64,000 nt of DNA. Origin: Mariannaea sp. PMI_226 (taxonomy: Eukaryota; Ascomycota; Sordariomycetes; Hypocreales; Nectriaceae). A model generated the notes under the pieces. The model ran no database searches. It was not told the origin of the DNA and saw only the letters and a program-made list of their open reading frames with translations. This document shows positions 58,109 to 64,000 of this stretch, one piece after another. The stretch covers positions 4,402,001 to 4,466,000 of the forward strand of contig JANFOG010000001.1 of the NCBI GenBank assembly GCA_024336345.1, in the 5' to 3' direction. How positions within the stretch are numbered: the first letter of the stretch is position 1; each line of letters starts with the position of its first letter. Made by a program: the position numbers and the translations under genes.

Positions 58109-61051
58109 GGTAGGCAAGACGGGCGCTCAGAGAAGCGAGCTCAATCGAAGTCGTAGAGATGCAGAAAAAACGCGGTGAAAGGGGACGGTAGGGAGGAGTC
58201 AACTGACAGGTTGAGATGGTGAAGTGCGCGGTGGCACGTTGGAAAGGCACATGCAGATGCAGGAGGGCAGGAAGCAAGGAACTGGGCCGTTCTTTCCCCC
58301 CCTGGAGACCCCAAGGGACAGGGCCAAAAGCGGCTGAAGTAGTGCAGTAGGGTGCTTATCGGGCGGCGGGGTGGCGACTGGAAAGGCTAGTTCAGGCACA
58401 ACGACTGCGATAAGAGGGCTGGGGTTGGGGGTCTTCTCGGCTTCGGTGCAATTTAAGAAGGGTCCCGTAAGTGATGAGAGCACGAGAGCAGATATTCTGA
58501 ATAGGAATCTAGAAATACGAGAGCGGGACTCCGTGGGGAATAAGAAAGGCGGAGGAGCTGATACAGGTAGCTAGTTCGTACTCGGTGAGGAATCTGGGAA
58601 GAAGAAAAAAAAAAGAAGAAAAAATTGACCTGCAACTTCGAGCATGGTAGGTTGAAATCCCACTCAACAATCGAACAGCCCACAACAGGAAGGACTCCCC
58701 AATTAATTCAAGGCAGCCACATGATCCCATATTGGACTTTGAGTATTAAAAAGAGCACGAGCTGACTCTCAATTGGACCTCATGCAAGGTAGGTGCCCAT
58801 GTCTGGGAAGTCATCATGGCCAGGGGATGTCACCGTTCTCATCACAAAGACCTGCCGGAACCTGCAACCCCATGCTCCCGGGCTCCCGGACTCCCGCCTG
58901 GACAAGGGCATCTTACAAAAACTGCGATATAATCTCATTGTGGTTGACGTCTCTGCCGCTGCTGGTTGGCTCCTCGGTTGTTCGCAGCCGCAAACAACTC
59001 CCCACGGCGCCCACTGCGCTCATTGCCCGCGCCAGGAGATCCTGGGACTGGTCCGAGGGGCCCGTCTAGGCCCGTTCTGCACCTAGCTGGGGACCATTTA
59101 CGTAGTGTATCCATGTCACCCACGACATGCTCCATTCGGGTACAAGTCGTGAACAGACACGGACACACACCCATTGGCATGGCCGAAACCATCTCAGCCC
59201 ATGTCCACGTGACGTAATGACATTTGGTAGCAAGAAGACGCTAGCGCGATTCGGTCACGCTCGGTGTCAGTTTTTGGTAGTGTCTCACATGCTCATGCCC
59301 GACTCAATGTTCTGGACTACACAAGTTCATGCTGTGCCACTTTCAAAGGCGTCCTGTAGGGAGCCAGTTCTTCCCGAAAATCCACAGCCCGCATGGCGAT
59401 CCCCACTGTGCAAGACATCTAATGCTTGTCAACCCTGACGACAACTCTGATGACAACGCTGCCTATTCCGGCCCTATTTCAAAACTATTACTTCTCATTC
59501 AGTAACTTGAATAGCCTTTTGGTGAGATGAAGATATTGGGTCCACGTCAACACCCAGCATTTTATATTGCCTCCTCCCTCAACTTGGATTTCTGGCGGGG
59601 TGTCTCCATGACTGCATATATGACTAACACATCCATGGACATTGTGAATGGCCCCCTTCGGCTTTCAGGGTCTAGTATCAATAGGGTAGTTGGTAAATTG
59701 TCACTCAGAAAACCATGACACATTAGATTATGTAGCAAAAGATTGGTGCACTCAGGCAGAGCAATCTTTAAGCATCTTGTTGTCAATTAACTATAAAAGT
59801 CAAACCCTCATGTTATCAAGGTACCTATTTTATTTCAAGCATCTGCAGCACCCGTTGCTCAAGAAGTAGGTACGGATCGCCAAGAAATGCATTCCGTGAG
59901 GCGTTGGTTAGCACTGGCGGGCGGTGATCTAACCCTAACTCATTTTGCTAGTGGACTTTGACGTCAGTGAAAACCAGTAGAGCGTGTAAGTTAGGCGACC
60001 CCTAGAGGCTTAGAACAAAGCATGTTTACGAATATAGGATATATTCAAAATGTAGCATTATGGATGGCCCCTGGTGCACAGTTGACAACTACATATTGTT
60101 GAAAGGCCATTTAGCAGCGCTGCTCTGTATCATACAGCCTATGCCGAACCTCCCTGCGACCAATTGTATTATCAACTTGGACATTCTAAGTATGAGATTA
60201 ATTGGCTTTCAGAAACAGTGAGTAAGAGACCTAGAACATTAGAGCTTAGGAGGCGGCCATTACTGTTAGTTATGTAAGTGGGATTGTAGTCACTTAGATT
60301 GACACTTGACAGTTCACGTCATTGCACCAATTTCTTGAGAGGAAATGAGGAGAATAGGCCTCGTGTTCTTGTAACGGTCAGAACATTCCATAAAAAAAGT
60401 GCGAAGTCGAGACGGAATCAGAGGCCAGGCCAGGATACTGGTCTCAAGTGAGTTGCATGTTCAGATCTTTTGAGACCAAACCTATCGGAATTGATTGTGT
60501 ACCGTCTAAATCTAAACACGGCCGGTTCATCTCTCATACCCTGCCAAGGAGATTTTTCGTATTCCTGGGTGCGTATCTGCAAACTGATACGTACCTGTAC
60601 CCTGGTGCCGAAAAGTAGTGGGCGTTCGCATATCATTGCTCACTCACACACCGAAGGCTTTGTCGGGACACCGAAGTGGCCCCCCGCCTTCCGGCCAGCC
60701 ACTTGAGAGCTCTTTGATGTCACACGACTAGGACCAGGATTATAACTCCAACACCGAATGAGGATGAAAGGATTTGCATTTTCTTTCTAGGGTGCTTCTT
60801 CTATTTCGCTACATCATGAGCATTGTTTACTGTAATAAATTTCTATCTCATCGGCCCGTCCCGATTCTTCGCTTGTGTAGACTAAAAGCCATCTTTTCGT
60901 GCACCGAGGCCGTGGGGAAGAAAGATGAGACTCGGGAGATGGAGGAGACGTGCGGCAGGCCGTTAATGCTCTAACCCCCACGTCTCGTGTGTCATCTGAG
61001 ATTCCCTTAGGTCAGACCTCTTGTCTTAAAGCACAAAGGAACGAAATGTCT
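58109..61051. other. Intergenic stretch, no gene seen
   Basis: It contains the choline kinase promoter (58109 to about 58700, GA-rich on the plus strand, hence CT-rich in the sense of transcription), then mixed sequence becoming AT-rich after 59800. Open frames stay under about 105 codons with no recognised content. Confidence 0.5.
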
Positions 61052-62738
61052 TCATAGTTTTGCCACGGCGGCTTCCGCCTTGCTCGGATATGAGATCTCT
61101 GACTCGCTTGATACACCGCGTGATTGCTCTACCTCCAGCTCAGGTAACTTGATGTAGCCTTTGGTGTGGGACAAAGCCGACAGGAGCCATTCCCTAGACG
61201 CCTTCACGCCTTCGTTGTTGAGCGCCCACACTACGGCATCCACCACATCGTCAACAATGACGGCCGGTTTGTAGCGTGGCTCGCTCTCCATTGCCGTTTG
61301 TCGCCAAACGCCCGTTCGCACTAGGATGGAAATCCACTCTGTGCCATCATCTGGATTGAAATCGTTTGCGCCGCGGATATCACTCTCTGGGTTATCGCCA
61401 ATCATATACACCCGGCGAAGAGGATGGCACTTGGTAATATCGTGCTCTGCCTCGCCACGATCGCAGGCCATATCATGATAGTATTTGAGAAGACGGTCAT
61501 GAGCATACTTGTAGGTGTGGTTAGACGGCTTTCCCAGGGCGTTGAACTGGAGATTCATGCCGTCTGTAGTAGTCGACCAAAGGCCCTTCAGCGCCTCCAT
61601 AAAGGCACCGGTACCGAATCGGTTGAGGGGATAATCAGCCTTCCACAGGAGATCCATGTTGGATACCCACAACCCGGGCTGCCCGTCCTGTTGCCACCCA
61701 TTGTTGGGCAGCGAGGTGACTCCATTCTTTCTCGAAATGGTTCCGAAGTATCCCTTATGGGATATCAGTAGGTCATGGATAATCTGGGTATCAACGGACC
61801 AATCCCGAGGATCATTCCAAACAAAGATTTGATCAATCTTGAGGGCATCTTTGGGAATGTCGGTGGTGTAAGGATCTTCTAGTTTCAGCATTCTCTTGCC
61901 GTCTGGCAATGGGACATGGTCTCCGTGAAGCCAAGTTTTGTTCAATTCGAACGGATACACGTCTCGGCATGCTGCAAGAATGTCGCCGGGTGTGACAACC
62001 CGTTTGAAACCGTATCTATCTGACGTCAGTCGATATCTCCCATTTAAAGACCATCATGCTGGGTAACGAACTGGAGAGCTAGTTGACGAGCCTGCTCAGG
62101 GTGAGAACCGGTAATGAGCACGGTACCTTCGTTTTTTATTGACTCATCCCAAGCACTCATCGGGGTGTGTGACAAGATCATCCTTCCCCGTATCAAATCG
62201 TCATGCTTGCTGAGTTGGAGCCTTGTTTGCAAAGTATCTGCCTTCTTATTCTCCGAAACCCCTCCTCCATTTGTCAAAAACACATATCGGATGCCATTGC
62301 TTCTGATCATCTTGAGGACCTTCTCAGCACCTTCCACCCGGTTTCGACCTTGATACAAAACGCCATCAATACTGCGATATCGTTAGAATCGATTGACGAA
62401 ATTCATCAACTAACTCAAGGATAGTTTCTTGTATGTATGATGTTTCATGTCAGGGTGTTTCTATATTGGTAGTGACCAACTTACTCGAAAGCAAAACCAA
62501 ACTCGGAAAATATCTTGTGAGACGCGTCACTCGGCTCTTGAAGGTTACCGGGATTCACACCCAGCGATCCGGTTGGTTTCGATCTCACAGCCGCAGAGTT
62601 ATGAAACTTTCTCATGCCAAAGCTCAGGCCGTAGGGGCTGGCCGCAATGCGACCGGAGATACTCATCGCATTGCGCTGCTGCAAAGACCGACATCTCGCA
62701 ATGTGTCGGCACTGGCCGACCGCGCTAGTTAGTCGCAT
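61052..62738 (-). CDS. Mitochondrial HAD-superfamily hydrolase, CECR5/HDHD5 type
   Basis: Three exons (62738-62485, 62371-62072, 62015-61052) encode 505 residues. The first 80 residues are basic and Ser/Ala-rich without acids, like a mitochondrial presequence (RHIARCRSLQQRN, FGMRKFHNSAA). HAD motif I is D85-I-D87-G-V-L, motif II VFLTNGGG, and motif IV GDNPESDIRGAN near residue 390. The cap contains WVSNMDLLWKADYPLNRFG, characteristic of the cat-eye-syndrome CECR5 group and of yeast YKR070W. Substrate is unknown, though the catalytic Asp pair is intact, so a phosphatase is likely. Intron 1 (62372-62484) falls inside motif I. Intron 2 (62016-62071, 56 bp) uses an unusual GTTCGT donor but alone restores ALQ-YGFKRVVTPGD. 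The start is the first ATG, with A at -3. An upstream in-frame GTG is not used. Confidence 0.92.
62016..62071 (-). other. CECR5-type gene intron 2 (56 bp, weak donor)
   Basis: Donor GTTCGT, branch-like ACTGAC, acceptor GATAG. Other GT choices (GTTACC, GTCTTT) do not keep the downstream frame and break the conserved YGF-VVTPGDI segment. Confidence 0.75.
62372..62484 (-). other. CECR5-type gene intron 1 (113 bp)
   Basis: GTAAGT donor and CGCAG acceptor. Splicing creates the catalytic Asp codon of DIDGVL across the junction. Confidence 0.88.
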
Positions 62739-63266
62739 CTTCGCTTTAAAGGAGGCTTCGAATAACAATAATAATAACAACACAATTCTTCAAATATAGG
62801 AACTGGATAACGATAGGAAACTAGAAGTGTCGTGTCGGGTTGGTTTGCAATTGGTGAGGGCTTGTGCTAGTCCAACTGCTACTGTAGCATTGGTCATCCA
62901 TCAGTGTGTGTCATCGGTAATAACCCGCCAATATCCGGCGCGCGCTGGTAAACGTGCTGACTGCCTATCCACCACAACACTGGAAGCAGTTGAGACTGGG
63001 CGAGCATGAATGAACGTTGCGACATCAATTGGGCAACATGACTTCGTTTTCAATACGGAGTAGAATAGCTAGGAATCTGCCTCCGTGCTTCTGGATAATG
63101 ATACAAGAAAATTTACAATGAATTGAGTGGTTCCTACCGGCGTGGTATCCTTCTATCAACTACGGTATTTTGGGTGGTACATGATACACTACTTTTACAG
63201 ATCTCCCTACCTGACATTTCTCCCCCATCATCCTTCTGTTATATCAATATCATGATTCGTAGTCTT
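62739..63266. other. Spacer between SCO1 3' end and CECR5-type gene promoter
   Basis: A 528-bp spacer. It must hold the SCO1 3' UTR and the promoter of the downstream hydrolase gene. An imperfect AAT/AAC repeat lies at about 62761-62785. No coding sequence was seen. Confidence 0.5.
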
Positions 63267-64000
63267 TTATTTGCTGCTGGCCCAGTCCTTCATGTGAGCC
63301 AAGATAATCTGCGCCGCCTGATCGGGCGAGTGCTGTCGGCCAAGAGCCTCTACAAAGTCTCCTTCGGGATCCATCAGGTAAAAGTAGATACTGTGGTCCA
63401 CCAAGTAGTCCTGTCCAGGCTTGACGTTCTGCGGTGTGCTAAAGTAAACACGGTATTTCTTGCAGAGGGCCTTGATGTCGTCGTAGGTGCCGGTGAGACC
63501 AATGAACTTGTCGTGAAACTCGGCAAGGTACTCCTTGAGAGCCTTGGGATCGTCTCGTGCGGGGTCGCAGGTGATGAAGATGGGGAGGAGAGCGCCGGGA
63601 GCCTTCGCTTCAACAATATCCAACATTGACGCCATCTTGTCTAGCTCTTCGGGGCAGATATCAGGGCAACGAGTGAAGCCAAAGTAGACCTAAGGAGGCA
63701 GCGTCAGCATGGGCAAGTGTATAAAGTGGTTGCTTTTGCACTTGAATGCGATTCCAAACTCGACGTACCAGAGAGTATTTGCCCTTCATCATCTTGTCGG
63801 AAAAGGGCTGTCCGTTCTGATCAGTCAGCTCAAAAGTGCCGCCAACCTTTGGCCGGCCAACACCCTTTGCTGCTTCTGCTATTCTCTTTCGCTGCATACG
63901 ATCCTTCTCGTGCTCGAAGTACCACACCAGCCCACCACAAGTACCCACGAACAGGATACCAGCTTTCCAAGAGAAGGGCTGCAGTGTATTGTCAGCCTAA
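63267..64000 (-). CDS. SCO1: SCO1/SenC copper chaperone, 3' part (gene runs off the window)
   Basis: Two coding exons are visible (63978-63769 and 63689-63267), together 210 residues to the stop. A further intron ends at 63979, with GCTGAC and CTGCAG signals, so the start and presequence lie beyond 64000. The visible part begins with a hydrophobic membrane segment (KAGILFVGTCGGLVWYF) followed by a charged stretch, then the thioredoxin-like SCO domain. Its copper-binding CPDIC motif is in GFTRCPDICPEEL, and the third ligand His is in VDHSIYFYL. SCO1 sits in the mitochondrial inner membrane and delivers copper to the CuA site of cytochrome c oxidase subunit 2. The 79-bp intron (63690-63768; GTACGT, GCTGAC, TTAG) falls just before the CPDIC segment and restores KYSL-VYFGFTR. 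Confidence 0.95.
63690..63768 (-). other. SCO1 intron (79 bp)
   Basis: GTACGT donor, GCTGAC branch site, CTCCTTAG acceptor. Phase 0 between Leu and Val codons. Confidence 0.92.

Noticed and set aside
62739..62783. Upstream extension of the HAD protein with a poly-Leu start
   Set aside because: It would need a GTG start and comes from an AAT/AAC repeat. The ATG at 62738 begins a good mitochondrial presequence.
1..64000. tRNA and rRNA genes
   Set aside because: I looked for T-loop-like GTTCRANYC words with matching stems on both strands. The few hits (for example 44310 and inside CNL1 at 45640) have no cloverleaf. A tRNA-scanning program would be decisive.

Overview
The window is nuclear DNA from a filamentous ascomycete (Pezizomycotina), most likely a Sordariomycete. 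The evidence is short introns with GTRNGT donors and CTRAC-type branch sites, C-ending codons in the clear genes, pyrimidine-rich leaders, and recognisable fungal orthologues (NIMA kinase, a FlbC-type regulator, fungal-style BLOC-1 CNL1). No rRNA, tRNA, CRISPR array, operon or intact transposon was found by eye.

Layout. At the left, 2793-5066 (minus) encodes a C2H2/EST1-domain protein whose reading frame runs straight through two probable introns. About 21 kb without a confident gene follows (5067-26089). It holds AT-rich stretches, a cluster of unidentified coding-like relics at 14.3-16.5 kb, simple repeats, and a compact group of hairpins at 22.47-22.71 kb. The FlbC-type two-zinc-finger conidiation regulator lies alone at 26090-27137 (plus, one intron). 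A second gene-poor stretch of 18 kb (27138-45238) contains another AT-rich decayed island (about 34.6-37.4 kb, with a Cys-rich relic) and ends in a 2-kb pyrimidine-rich tract before CNL1 (45239-45769, plus).

The right 15 kb is ordinary gene-dense fungal chromosome. It carries nimA mitotic kinase (49499-51839, minus), a divergently transcribed ankyrin/double-BTB protein (52668-54883, plus), a convergent choline/ethanolamine kinase (55305-58108, minus), a mitochondrial CECR5-type HAD hydrolase (61052-62738, minus) and the 3' part of the SCO1 copper chaperone gene (63267 to the window edge, minus).

The genes do not form a pathway. They cover cell-cycle control, development, endolysosomal trafficking, phospholipid synthesis and cytochrome oxidase assembly. 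No convincing new multi-gene system was found. The most useful leads are the isolation of the FlbC-type gene in about 39 kb of nearly gene-free DNA, the hairpin cluster, the in-frame introns, and the coding-like relics. Exon structures were derived by hand from splice signals and reading-frame closure, so they need transcript support.
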